Origin: Frigoribacterium sp. PhB116
GTDB taxonomy: Bacteria > Actinomycetota > Actinomycetes > Actinomycetales > Microbacteriaceae
Length of the DNA: 64,000 nt
Direction of reading: 5' to 3'
NCBI RefSeq assembly: GCF_004364285.1
Contig: NZ_SOBE01000002.1
Span: 930,001 to 994,000, forward strand
Under the pieces are notes generated by a model. That model did no database searches, had not been told where the DNA came from, and saw only the letters and a program-made list of their open reading frames with translations. Positions 8,821 through 16,289 of this stretch are shown here, piece after piece; within the stretch, counting starts at the first letter, position 1, and the number at the start of each line of letters is the position of its first letter. A program made the position numbers and the translations under genes.

Positions 8821-9132
8821 TCAGCGCAGCGGCTGCGGGGCCACAGCCGGGCGTGACCAGCGGACGTCGACCGGCCGGCCGACCACCCGCGACTCGATCT
8901 CGCTGCGGAACGACTCGACGAAGTGCGCGGCGGAGCGCTCGTCCGAGACGACGACGTCGAGGCGCAGCGAGCGCAGCTCGTCGGTGACGAGCACGGGGCC
9001 GTCGCAGAAGCGCAGCAGGTACTGGTGGGACTTCACGGGGATGCTCTCCCAGTGCCGCCGCAGGCTCGTCTCGAGCTGGCGGACGGAGTCGATGCCGTCG
9101 GCCTGCCGCACCTCGGCGCTGATCGCGATCAT
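8821..9132 (-). CDS. Conserved-looking 103-residue protein, first gene of the pls operon
   Basis: Family not recognised. The protein starts MIAISAEVRQADGIDSVRQL and alternates short strands and helices, with a charged centre (HWESIPVKSHQYLLRF) and a C-terminal VDVRW. There are no membrane segments, no signal peptide and one cysteine. The stop is 4 nt before the PPTase GTG. CACGAT (9144-9139) ends 6 nt before the ATG and may be the -10 box of the whole operon. Codon use is like its neighbours. A role in regulating or assembling the synthetase is possible from position only. Confidence 0.65.
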   Translation of the reverse strand: MIAISAEVRQADGIDSVRQLETSLRRHWESIPVKSHQYLLRFCDGPVLVTDELRSLRLDVVVSDERSAAHFVESFRSEIESRVVGRPVDVRWSRPAVAPQPLR

Positions 9133-9242
9133 GCGGGCATCGTGCACCCCGCGAGCGACGAGCACGTGAACGCGAGGTGACGGTCTCCTGCGCAGCCGGC
9201 CGGTGCCTCTCCCGGCGGCCGGGGGCACCCGCCGCCCCATTC

Positions 9243-9252
9243 GTATTACCAT
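9243..9252. promoter_or_regulatory. AT-rich core of the pls/gntK divergent region
   Basis: GTATTACCAT is one of the few AT-rich spots in the region. It contains TACCAT on the + strand and TAATAC on the - strand, both -10-like. The + box would give the gluconokinase leader a transcript start near 9259. No good -35 is visible. Confidence 0.35.
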
Positions 9253-9349
9253 TGGGCCGAGAGCGGCGCCGACGCCTCTGCGTCGCCGGTCGGCTCGCAG
9301 CCCCATCCGACGACGAGATCGCACGGTCGCGACCTCGAGAGGACACGAC

Positions 9350-9421
9350 ATGACCACCCCGAGCCCCGCGCCCGTCCCCTCCGCCTCCGCCTCGGCCTCG
9401 GCCTCGGGCGAGGCTCGCTGA
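9350..9421 (+). CDS. Upstream ORF (23-residue peptide) coupled to gluconokinase
   Basis: MTTPSPAPVPSASASASASG is followed by EAR and a stop that overlaps the gntK ATG (TGATG). It has a good Shine-Dalgarno sequence (GAGAGGA, 9337-9343), better than the one directly before gntK. The Ser-Ala run comes from a hexanucleotide repeat (tccgcc/tcggcc). It may serve translational coupling rather than act as a functional peptide. There is no run of a single amino acid typical of attenuation. Confidence 0.45.
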   Translation: MTTPSPAPVPSASASASASGEAR

Positions 9422-10005
9422 TGGCCACCCTCGAGAACGCGGGCGCCGCCTCCTCGGCGCCGCTCGTGCCGGGGTCGGCCCGCCACCCGGCGCACGACTC
9501 GGACCCGGTGCTCGTCGTGATGGGGGTGTCGGGGTCGGGCAAGTCGACCGTCGCCGCCCTCGTCGCCGAGCGCCTCGGCTGGGACCTCGCCGAGGGCGAC
9601 GACCTGCACCCCGACGAGAACGTCGCCAAGATGGCCGCTGGTCAGCCGCTCGACGACGACGACCGGGCGCCCTGGCTCGACACGGTCTCGTCGTGGATCG
9701 TCGAGCACGCGATGCAGGGCGTGCCCGGCGTCATCACCTGCTCGGCGCTGAAGCGGAAGTACCGCGACGTGCTGCGCGAGCACAACGTCGTCTTCGTCTA
9801 CCTGCAGGGCAGCGGTGACCTGATCGGCGGCCGGATGTCCGAGCGCTCGGGGCACTTCATGCCGACGACGCTGCTCGACTCGCAGGTCGCGACGCTCGAG
9901 CCGCCGCAGGCCGACGAGCGACACGTCGTCGTCGACGCCACGCGCACCCCGGAGGAGGAGGCGGATGACGTGCTCCGCCTGCTCGGCCTGACGCCCGTCG
10001 CCTGA
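9421..10005 (+). CDS. gntK: Gluconokinase
   Basis: 194 residues. A 28-residue Ala/Pro-rich N-terminal extension precedes VLVVMGVSGSGKST, the P-loop, then DDLHPDENVAKM (sugar-binding region), CSALKRKYRD and FMPTTLLDSQ, all diagnostic of bacterial GntK. It phosphorylates gluconate to 6-phosphogluconate for the pentose phosphate or phosphoketolase route. The start overlaps the stop of a short upstream ORF. No gluconate permease or GntR regulator lies next to it. A gluconolactonase-like gene and phosphoketolase are found 9-14 kb away. Confidence 0.92.
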   Translation: MATLENAGAASSAPLVPGSARHPAHDSDPVLVVMGVSGSGKSTVAALVAERLGWDLAEGDDLHPDENVAKMAAGQPLDDDDRAPWLDTVSSWIVEHAMQGVPGVITCSALKRKYRDVLREHNVVFVYLQGSGDLIGGRMSERSGHFMPTTLLDSQVATLEPPQADERHVVVDATRTPEEEADDVLRLLGLTPVA

Positions 10006-10038
10006 CGACGGCCGCCTCACGCGCGCCCTGAGCCGTCG

Positions 10039-10073
10039 GAGAAGGTCCTGCCCGTGTTCGGGGAGGACCTCTC
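10039..10073. terminator. Hairpin between convergent gntK and GNAT genes
   Basis: GAGAAGGTCCT (10039-10049) pairs with AGGACCTCTC (10064-10073) with one bulged base. The loop is 14 nt. There is no U-run on either side, so efficiency is uncertain. Confidence 0.5.
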
Positions 10074-10115
10074 CCGTCGGTTCGCGCTCCTGCTGATCGG
10101 GCATGCGCCTGCCGA

Positions 10116-10676
10116 TCAGGCGCCGGAGGCGCGGGTGGCGCGGTACAGGACGTGGGGCCGGAGGCGGTGGCCGGGCGGCAGGGCCGGGTGCTCGAAGTCG
10201 TCGGCCGGGTCGCGCGTCAGGCCGAGCCGCTCCATCAAGGCACGGGAGCGGAGGTTGGTCGCGGCCGTGAAGCTCACGACCTCGGGCAGGTCGAGCCCGT
10301 CGGGGTCGAGGGCGGTGCGGAGCACCTCGCGCGCGGCCTCGGTGGCGAGGCCCTGTCCCCAGGCGTCACGGCGCAGGCGCCAGCCGATCTCGACCTGGTC
10401 GGCGAGCGGCCGGCCGCCGACGACCACGTCGACCGACGGTCGCGACAGGCCGACGAAGCCGAGCAGCTGGTGGTCGGCGCGTCGCTCGACTGCCCAGAGG
10501 CCGAAGCCGTCCGCGTCGAAGCCCTGCTCGATCCGGTCGATCATCGCGTCGGACTCGGCCCGGGTGCGCGTCGAGGGGAAGAACTCCATCACGACGGGGT
10601 CCGCGTTCAGCGCCGCGAACGGCTCGCGGTCGGCGTCGCGCCAGCGGCGGAGGAGGAGACGGTCGGTGGTGGGCAC
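10116..10676 (-). CDS. GNAT family N-acetyltransferase (RimJ/RimL-like)
   Basis: 186 residues. It begins TDRLLLRRWRDADREPFAAL and contains QVEIGWRLRRDAWGQGLATEA, where WGQGLATEA is the acetyl-CoA pyrophosphate loop, then NLRSRALMERLGL. This is the Acetyltransf_3 (RimJ/RimL) pattern for N-terminal or small-molecule acetylation; the substrate is unknown. The GTG start was chosen because TACCGT (10688-10683) ends 6 nt upstream. An imperfect CTGATCGG...CCGATCAG hairpin overlaps its stop codon. Confidence 0.85.
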   Translation of the reverse strand: MPTTDRLLLRRWRDADREPFAALNADPVVMEFFPSTRTRAESDAMIDRIEQGFDADGFGLWAVERRADHQLLGFVGLSRPSVDVVVGGRPLADQVEIGWRLRRDAWGQGLATEAAREVLRTALDPDGLDLPEVVSFTAATNLRSRALMERLGLTRDPADDFEHPALPPGHRLRPHVLYRATRASGA

Positions 10677-10752
10677 GGGTCGACGGTAGCGGAGGCGACC
10701 GGCCGACCCGCGCCTCCTGCGGGCCGACCCGCGGTTCATGCTGCGGCTGCTG

Positions 10753-11250
10753 TCAGGCTGCGGGGCCGGGCGCGGTGCGTCCGGCGGCGGCGCGCGCGCG
10801 GGCCGTGTCGGCGCGCGGGCCGACGGGCACCGCCTCCGTCGCCAGGGCGAGGCCGGAGGCGGGCATCCCGACGTACATGCTCTCGGCGCGCTCGACGACG
10901 AACGTCTCGTGCCAGATGCCGACCGCGCCCGGCGCCTTGCGGGCACGGCGGTTGAAGGCGCTCCACGCGGGACGGTGGGCCTGGTCGGCCGAGCCGGCGT
11001 AGGCGTAGAGCTTCTCGAGCGAGTCCCAGTACTGCACCAGCACCGGCCCTCGCGAGCCGATCGTGGTGCGTAGGCCGCGGAGCCCCGACTCCTTGTCCCT
11101 GAACAGCTCGACGATCATCGGGGTCATCGCGGCGAACACGGGCAGCCACTGGTCGGGCCGCCAGACCTTGTTGACGCGCATGCCGATCAGGAAGACGACG
11201 AGCTCGCCGTCGTGCCGGTGGGTCGTCCTGCCGGGGATGACACGGGCCAT
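10753..11250 (-). CDS. DUF4188 domain-containing protein
   Basis: 165 residues. ELVVFLIGMRVNKVWRPDQW, GPVLVQYWDSLEKLYAYA and GIWHETFVVERAESMYVGMP are the conserved blocks of DUF4188, a family with a ferredoxin-like/monooxygenase-type fold whose members often neighbour MerR regulators. No catalytic role is established. The C-terminal ~20 residues are Ala/Arg-rich. GAAGGAGCG is a clear ribosome-binding site before the ATG. It is divergent from a MerR gene across a symmetric operator and is probably its target. Confidence 0.8.
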   Translation of the reverse strand: MARVIPGRTTHRHDGELVVFLIGMRVNKVWRPDQWLPVFAAMTPMIVELFRDKESGLRGLRTTIGSRGPVLVQYWDSLEKLYAYAGSADQAHRPAWSAFNRRARKAPGAVGIWHETFVVERAESMYVGMPASGLALATEAVPVGPRADTARARAAAGRTAPGPAA

Positions 11251-11293
11251 GATCTCGCTCCTTCGACGCGTCTGCGCGGGTGGGTGCCTGGTG

Positions 11294-11349
11294 ATTGGAT
11301 AGTGTTGCTCTCCAGTGCGCTCCCATCTTGGAGAGTGCAGCTATCCAAT
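11294..11349. promoter_or_regulatory. Symmetric divergent operator of the DUF4188/MerR pair
   Basis: Two nested inverted repeats share one centre. The outer arms are ATTGGATAG (11294-11302) and CTATCCAAT (11341-11349), a perfect 9 bp. The inner arms are CTCTCCA (11309-11315) and TGGAGAG (11329-11335). Each half therefore reads GGATAG, five variable bases, CTCTCCA. Each gene sees CTATCCAAT on its proximal side, so both promoters probably lie inside the element and a MerR dimer could control both. Confidence 0.65.
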
Positions 11350-11363
11350 GTCAAGGGGGACCC

Positions 11364-12008
11364 GTGCGCATCTCCGAGCTCGCCGACGTCAGCGGCGTCC
11401 CGATCGCGACCATCAAGTACTACCTGCGCGAGGGGCTGCTGCCCGAGGGCGAGCGCACCTCGGCGACGCAGGCCCGCTACGGCGACGAGCACGTGCGGCG
11501 GCTCAGGCTCGTGCGGGCGCTGGTCGGCCCCGGCGGGCTGAGCGTGGCGCGGGCACGCGGAGTGCTCGAGTTCCTCGACCTGGAACACGACTCGGTGGGG
11601 GAGGTGCTCGGCGTCGCCCAGCACGCGGTCACGCCCGACGCTCCCGAGGGAGTCGACCACGCCCGGGCCCGCGGCCTCGTCGAGCGCTGGGGCTGGACCG
11701 TCGACCCCGGTGACGGCCCGGTGCTCGCCGCGCTCGAGGTCGCCGTCGACGGGCTCGAGGCCGCCGGCTTCGACCTGCCGCCCGAGCGCCTCGACGGCTA
11801 CGCGCGGGCCATGCACGACGTCGCGGACGCCGAGATCGCGGGTGTCCCGCTCGAGAGCGTCGACGCGGCCGTGCAGTACGTGGTGCTGGGCACGGTGCTG
11901 GTCGAGCCGTTGCTGCTGGCGCTCCGGCGGCTGGCGCAGCAGGACTCGTCGTGGCGGCGCTTCGGCGACCTCGTCGGCGGGCTGCCGGTGCCGCCGCCTC
12001 CGGTCTAG
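11364..12008 (+). CDS. MerR family transcriptional regulator
   Basis: 214 residues. The N-terminal MerR helix-turn-helix is RISELADVSGVPIATIKYYL, with the second block EERTSATQARYGDEHVRRLRLV. The rest is a helical region with no cysteines, so metal sensing of the usual type is unlikely; a hydrophobic or organic ligand or oligomerisation domain is more plausible. The GTG start follows SD-like AAGGGGG and gives the standard VRISELA beginning. It probably controls the divergent DUF4188 gene and itself. Confidence 0.88.
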   Translation: MRISELADVSGVPIATIKYYLREGLLPEGERTSATQARYGDEHVRRLRLVRALVGPGGLSVARARGVLEFLDLEHDSVGEVLGVAQHAVTPDAPEGVDHARARGLVERWGWTVDPGDGPVLAALEVAVDGLEAAGFDLPPERLDGYARAMHDVADAEIAGVPLESVDAAVQYVVLGTVLVEPLLLALRRLAQQDSSWRRFGDLVGGLPVPPPPV

Positions 12009-12029
12009 GGCTCGACAGGGGCGGCGACC

Positions 12030-13424
12030 CTAGGAGGCGCGGCGCGTGCCCCGCAGGCCGACGAACGAGACGAGCGCGCTGCCGACGAGCAGCACCGCGA
12101 CCACGACGACGACGCGGTGGAACCCTTCGACCGTGAGGGCGCCTCCGGCGATCACCCCCAGGAACGCCACGGCGACCAACCCGGCCACCCGCGAGATCGC
12201 GTTGTTGACCGCCGACGCGATGCCCGACCTGGCCGGCGAGATGCCCGACAGCACGGCCGAGGTGAGCGGCGCGACCGTGACGGAGAGCCCGAGCCCGAAG
12301 AGGACGACCCCGGGAACGACCTGCCACCAGACGTCGATCGGGTCACGGACGAGCAGCATCCAGAGGAACCCGCTCGCCGTGATCAGCGGCCCGACCGTCA
12401 TGAAGAGGCGGGGCCCGTGCGTCGCGGCGAGCGTGCCGAACATCGTCGAGAAGAGCAGCGACACGATCGTCGTCGGCAGGGTGACGAGGCCGGCGAGCGT
12501 GGCCGAGAGGCCGGCGAGCTCCTGCACGACGAGGGGGATGGTCAGCGTGCCGAGGTTGATGGCGGCGTAGAGGCCGACGGTGGCGAGGTTGCCGACGGCG
12601 AACTCGCGGGTGCGGAACAGATCCAGCGGCATCATCGGCTGCGGCGCCCGCCGCTCCCACCAGACGAAGGCGACGAGCGCGACGACGCCGACGACGAGCG
12701 GCACGACGACGAACCAGGCGCCGAACCCGACGCGCTGGCCCTCGATGAGCGCGAAGACCGGGCCCGCGAGGCCGACCGCGGCGAGCACGGCGCCGCCGAC
12801 GTCGACGCGGGCAGGCTGGTCGGGCCCGCCCCGGTGCGCGTCGCCGGGCAGGCGCGTCATCAGCGCGAGCGTCAGCACCACCGGCACGACCACCACGGCG
12901 AACACCCAGCGCCAGCCGAGGGTGTCGACGAGGGCGCCGCCGGCGAGCGGGCCGATCAGGAACGCGACGCCCGTCCAGGCGGTCCACGAGCCGATCGCGC
13001 GGCCCTGGGCCGGCCCGCTGAAGGTCGACGTGATGAGTGCGAGGCTCGACGGGACGAGCAGGGCCGCCGCGACGCCCTGCAGCGCGCGGGCGGCGATGAG
13101 CAGGCCGGGGTCGGGCGCGAGCGCGGCGAGGACGCTCGTCAGCGCGAACGCGACGAGGCCGGCTCGCAGCACCCGCACCCGGCCGAACGTGTCGCTGAGC
13201 GAGCCCGCGACGAGCATCAACGAGCCGAGGGCGAGCAGGTACGCGTCGACGACCCACTGCTGCAGGGTCAGGTCCGCCCCGCCCGCCGGGCCCGCGCCTC
13301 CGTCGCCGAGGTCTCGTGCGATCGCCGGCAGCGCGACGGTCACGATCGACCCGTCGAGGAACGCCACGAAGGAGGCGAGGACCGCGACCACGAGGACGAT
13401 GCGCTGGCCGCGGGCGTCTGTCAT
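12030..13424 (-). CDS. MFS drug/multidrug exporter (DHA2, EmrB/QacA-like)
   Basis: 464 residues and about 14 hydrophobic segments. FLDGSIVTVALPAIARDLG is motif D1, GSLSDTFGRVRVLRAG is motif A, and GWRWVFAVVVVPVV with PARSGIASAVNNAISRVAG matches QacA/EmrB proteins. It is likely a proton-coupled efflux pump for hydrophobic or cationic drugs; the substrate is unknown. GGGAGGAG lies about 9 nt before the ATG. No local TetR regulator is present. A dispersed palindromic repeat lies between this gene's start and the 3' end of ligD. Confidence 0.88.
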   Translation of the reverse strand: MTDARGQRIVLVVAVLASFVAFLDGSIVTVALPAIARDLGDGGAGPAGGADLTLQQWVVDAYLLALGSLMLVAGSLSDTFGRVRVLRAGLVAFALTSVLAALAPDPGLLIAARALQGVAAALLVPSSLALITSTFSGPAQGRAIGSWTAWTGVAFLIGPLAGGALVDTLGWRWVFAVVVVPVVLTLALMTRLPGDAHRGGPDQPARVDVGGAVLAAVGLAGPVFALIEGQRVGFGAWFVVVPLVVGVVALVAFVWWERRAPQPMMPLDLFRTREFAVGNLATVGLYAAINLGTLTIPLVVQELAGLSATLAGLVTLPTTIVSLLFSTMFGTLAATHGPRLFMTVGPLITASGFLWMLLVRDPIDVWWQVVPGVVLFGLGLSVTVAPLTSAVLSGISPARSGIASAVNNAISRVAGLVAVAFLGVIAGGALTVEGFHRVVVVVAVLLVGSALVSFVGLRGTRRAS

Positions 13425-13470
13425 CCCCCGAGTCTCCTCCCTGCCGGTGTCGGCCGCGGTCCCGCTCTCA

Positions 13471-13528
13471 CACCCTGCAGTGGACGATGCACCCCGCAAC
13501 GACGGGGTGCATCGTCCACTCCGGGGTG
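13471..13528. repeat. Dispersed palindromic element, copy 1
   Basis: An imperfect palindrome with ~26-nt arms (two mismatches) around a 6-nt centre. The inner 18 bp are perfect (AGTGGACGATGCACCCCG and its complement, 13479-13496/13503-13520). The arm itself contains CACCC(C/T)G twice. It lies in a ~110-bp gap upstream of the MFS gene and downstream of ligD. A second copy lies at 56.55 kb. Confidence 0.8.
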
Positions 13529-13537
13529 CCAGACGGG

Positions 13538-16129
13538 TCAGCTCTCGCGGACGACGTCGTCGGGCGACTTGTCGGGGCGCCAGCCGCGCCACGACGGCTG
13601 GCGGAGGCGGCCGGTCGAGGTCCACTCGGCGAACGACACCTCGCCGACCCGTGACGGCGTGATCCAGTGCGCGTCGCGGGCGTCGGCGGCGGGCACGTCG
13701 ACGAGCGGGCTGGTCTTCCGCTCGACTCCGCGGAACTCCGTCAGCAGCGCGTCGAGGTCGCGATCGCGGAAGCCCGTGCCCACCCGTCCGACGTACACGA
13801 GCCCCTCGTCGCCGGGCACGCCCATCAGCAGCGAGCCGACGCCGGAGGCGCGACGCCCGTTCCCGGGACGCCAGCCCGCGATCACCACCTCCTGCGTCGC
13901 GTGGTGCTTCATCTTGATCCAGGCGCGAGAGCGTCGGCCGGCGCTGTAGGTCGCGTCGCGGCGCTTGGCGACCACCCCCTCGAGCCGGAGGCGCTGCGAG
14001 GTCCGCATCGCCTCCTCCAGGTCGCCGTCGAAGACGGCGGGCACGTCGACCGGGCCCTCGGAGGTCACGATCCGCTCGAGCACCTCGCGTCGTTCGTCGT
14101 AGGTCGACCGCAGCAGCGACCTGCCCTCGGCGTGCAGCACGTCGAAGAGCAGGTACCGGATCGGCGCTCCCTTCGCGGCCTGCTCGACCTCACGGGGCTT
14201 CGTCAGGCCCATCCGCGTCTGCAGCAGCCCGAAGTCGGGGCGACCGACCTCGTCGACGGCCACGACCTCGCCGTCGAGCACCGCGCCTCCGTCGCTCTCG
14301 ACCTGGTCTGCCAGCACCTGCAGCTCGGGGTAGGCAGGGGTCAGGTCGTGGCCGTTGCGGCTGGTCAGCGTCACGCGGTCGCCCTGGACGACGGCGATCG
14401 CGCGGATGCCGTCCCACTTCATCTCGATCGCCCAGTCGTCGTCGACGTCGGCGGCGGTGCCCGCGACGGCGAGCATCGGGGAGACGGGATCGAGCGCATC
14501 GCCGGGATCGTCGCCTGACCGGTCCGACGAGGAGGCGCGGGTCGAGCGGGCAGATCCGGACCCGGTCCCCGAGCCGATCACCGTCCGCCCCTTCCTGCTG
14601 GACTTCTTCCCGGCCTCCTTCTTCGCCGTCATCGTGCCGTGACCGCCCGAGGAGCCCCCGTCGGCGCCTCCCGCGTCGTCGTCCTTCATCCGGTGGATCA
14701 ACCAGTTCTGGTCGGCCTTGCCGCCGCCGTGGCCGGTGTGGATCAGGGCGACCCGGCGGGTGCCGCGCTGCTCCCCGTGCAGCACGGCGATCACCTCCTT
14801 GCTGTCCCGCCATTTCTCGACGTCGTAGGTGCCTGAGTCCCAGATGGTGACCTCGCCGGCGCCGTACTCGCCCTTCGCGATGGTGCCCTCGAAGGTGCCG
14901 TACTCGAGCGGGTGGTCCTCGGTCATCACGGCGAGGTGGTTCGTGCCGGGGTCGTCGGGCTCGCCCTTGGGCAGGGCCCAGCTGACGAGGACGCCGTCGT
15001 GCTCGAGGCGGAAGTCCCAGTGCAGGCGGCTGGCGTGGTGCTCCTGGATGACGAAGCTGCGGCCGTCGCTGGTCGGCGGGGCGGCGGCGGGAACCGGCTC
15101 GGCGGTCTTCGACGCGTCGCGCATGGAGCGGTACTTCGCGAGGCGGTCGCGCCGCTCGCGCGTCTCGCCGTCGCCGTCGGCCGTCTGGTCGTGCTCGGGA
15201 GACTCGGTGTTGCGCATGTCGTCGCCGAGCTCACCCGGCGGCACGGGCGTGCCGCTCGAGACATCGGCCAGCGGGTCTCCTCGGCGCTTCAGCCTGGCCA
15301 GGACCTCGGTGTACTCGAGCTGCTCGAGGCTCTTGGACGCCAGCTCGCGCCAGGTGCGCGGCATCGCGACGGTCGGCCGCTCGCGGCCGCGCAGCGAGTA
15401 CGGCGCCACCGTCGTCTTGTTGCCGTTGTTCTGCGACCAGTCGAGCAGCACCTTGCCCCGGCGGTCGGCCTTGCCCATCGTGCTCAGCACGAGGTCGGGG
15501 TGGTCGGCCTCGACGGCCCGGGCGAGCTCGTGGGCGACGTCGCTGACCTGGGCACTCGTCTGCTTCCCGTCGAGCCGCGCGTAGAGGTGCACGCCCTTGC
15601 TGCCGCTCGTCACCGGCACGAGCTCGAGGCCCATGCCGTCGAGCAGGGGCCGCAGCAGCTGGGCGACCTCGACGCACTCGGCCAGGCCCACGCCCTCGCC
15701 CGGGTCGAGGTCGAGCACGAGCCGGTCGGGGTTCCGCTGCGCACCGCGCGGGCCGAAGCGCCACTGCGGCACGTGCACCTCGAGCGCCGCGACCTGGGCC
15801 AGCCAGGTCAGCGTCGCGAGGTCGCTGACCATCGGGTAGACGTTGGCGTGGTCCTTGTGCTCGATCTCGTGACGCGCGACCCACTCTGGTGCCGAGTCGG
15901 GCAGGTTCTTCTCGAAGAAGACCTCGCCGTCGACGCCGTTCACCCAGCGCTTCCGCGTCGCGGGACGGCCCTCGACGTGCGGCAGCATCCACTCCGCCAC
16001 GGCGGCGTAGTAGCCGAGGACGTCCGCCTTCGTCGTGCCGCTCGCGGGGTAGAGCACCTTGTCGAGGTTGGTGAGCTGCAGCGTGTGCCCGCCGACCTGC
16101 ACGCGCTCGCCGCGTCCCTTGCTGGCCAT
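13538..16129 (-). CDS. ligD: Multifunctional NHEJ DNA ligase LigD (POL-PE-LIG)
   Basis: 863 residues in the mycobacterial domain order. The polymerase/primase domain (~1-290) has the metal-binding pair in LVLDLDPGEG (Asp140, Asp142). The 3'-phosphoesterase domain (~345-490) has EHHASRLHWDFRLEHDG. A ~60-residue Ser/Gly/Lys linker follows, then the ATP-dependent ligase (~550-863) with nucleotidyl-lysine Lys571 in EMKWDGIRA. It fills, trims and seals double-strand breaks with Ku, whose gene is 1.1 kb away. The start codon follows GAGGAGG, which here is part of the recurring GGAGGCGC motif. Confidence 0.95.
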   Translation of the reverse strand: MASKGRGERVQVGGHTLQLTNLDKVLYPASGTTKADVLGYYAAVAEWMLPHVEGRPATRKRWVNGVDGEVFFEKNLPDSAPEWVARHEIEHKDHANVYPMVSDLATLTWLAQVAALEVHVPQWRFGPRGAQRNPDRLVLDLDPGEGVGLAECVEVAQLLRPLLDGMGLELVPVTSGSKGVHLYARLDGKQTSAQVSDVAHELARAVEADHPDLVLSTMGKADRRGKVLLDWSQNNGNKTTVAPYSLRGRERPTVAMPRTWRELASKSLEQLEYTEVLARLKRRGDPLADVSSGTPVPPGELGDDMRNTESPEHDQTADGDGETRERRDRLAKYRSMRDASKTAEPVPAAAPPTSDGRSFVIQEHHASRLHWDFRLEHDGVLVSWALPKGEPDDPGTNHLAVMTEDHPLEYGTFEGTIAKGEYGAGEVTIWDSGTYDVEKWRDSKEVIAVLHGEQRGTRRVALIHTGHGGGKADQNWLIHRMKDDDAGGADGGSSGGHGTMTAKKEAGKKSSRKGRTVIGSGTGSGSARSTRASSSDRSGDDPGDALDPVSPMLAVAGTAADVDDDWAIEMKWDGIRAIAVVQGDRVTLTSRNGHDLTPAYPELQVLADQVESDGGAVLDGEVVAVDEVGRPDFGLLQTRMGLTKPREVEQAAKGAPIRYLLFDVLHAEGRSLLRSTYDERREVLERIVTSEGPVDVPAVFDGDLEEAMRTSQRLRLEGVVAKRRDATYSAGRRSRAWIKMKHHATQEVVIAGWRPGNGRRASGVGSLLMGVPGDEGLVYVGRVGTGFRDRDLDALLTEFRGVERKTSPLVDVPAADARDAHWITPSRVGEVSFAEWTSTGRLRQPSWRGWRPDKSPDDVVRES

Positions 16130-16224
16130 CCGGCGCCTCCTCGTGTCGTCTGCCTGCTCGCCTGACTCGATGATGCTCGTTCGTCGTACGGGGCGTCCCG
16201 GACGCCCGCGCCTGCGGACCGCGA

Positions 16225-16260
16225 CGGCCCGCCTCCCCGCCGAGGCGGGGGAGCGGGCCG
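16225..16260 (-). terminator. Terminator downstream of the second SDR gene
   Basis: A 17-bp stem with two mismatches and a 2-nt loop. The outer arms are CGGCCCGC and GCGGGCCG. It follows the SDR stop and precedes the ligD promoter region, so it insulates ligD. The rest of the SDR-ligD gap shows one GCGCCTCC motif adjoining the ligD start. Confidence 0.7.
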
Positions 16261-16289
16261 CGAGCGGAGCCGAGGAGGTGCGGTGCCGG

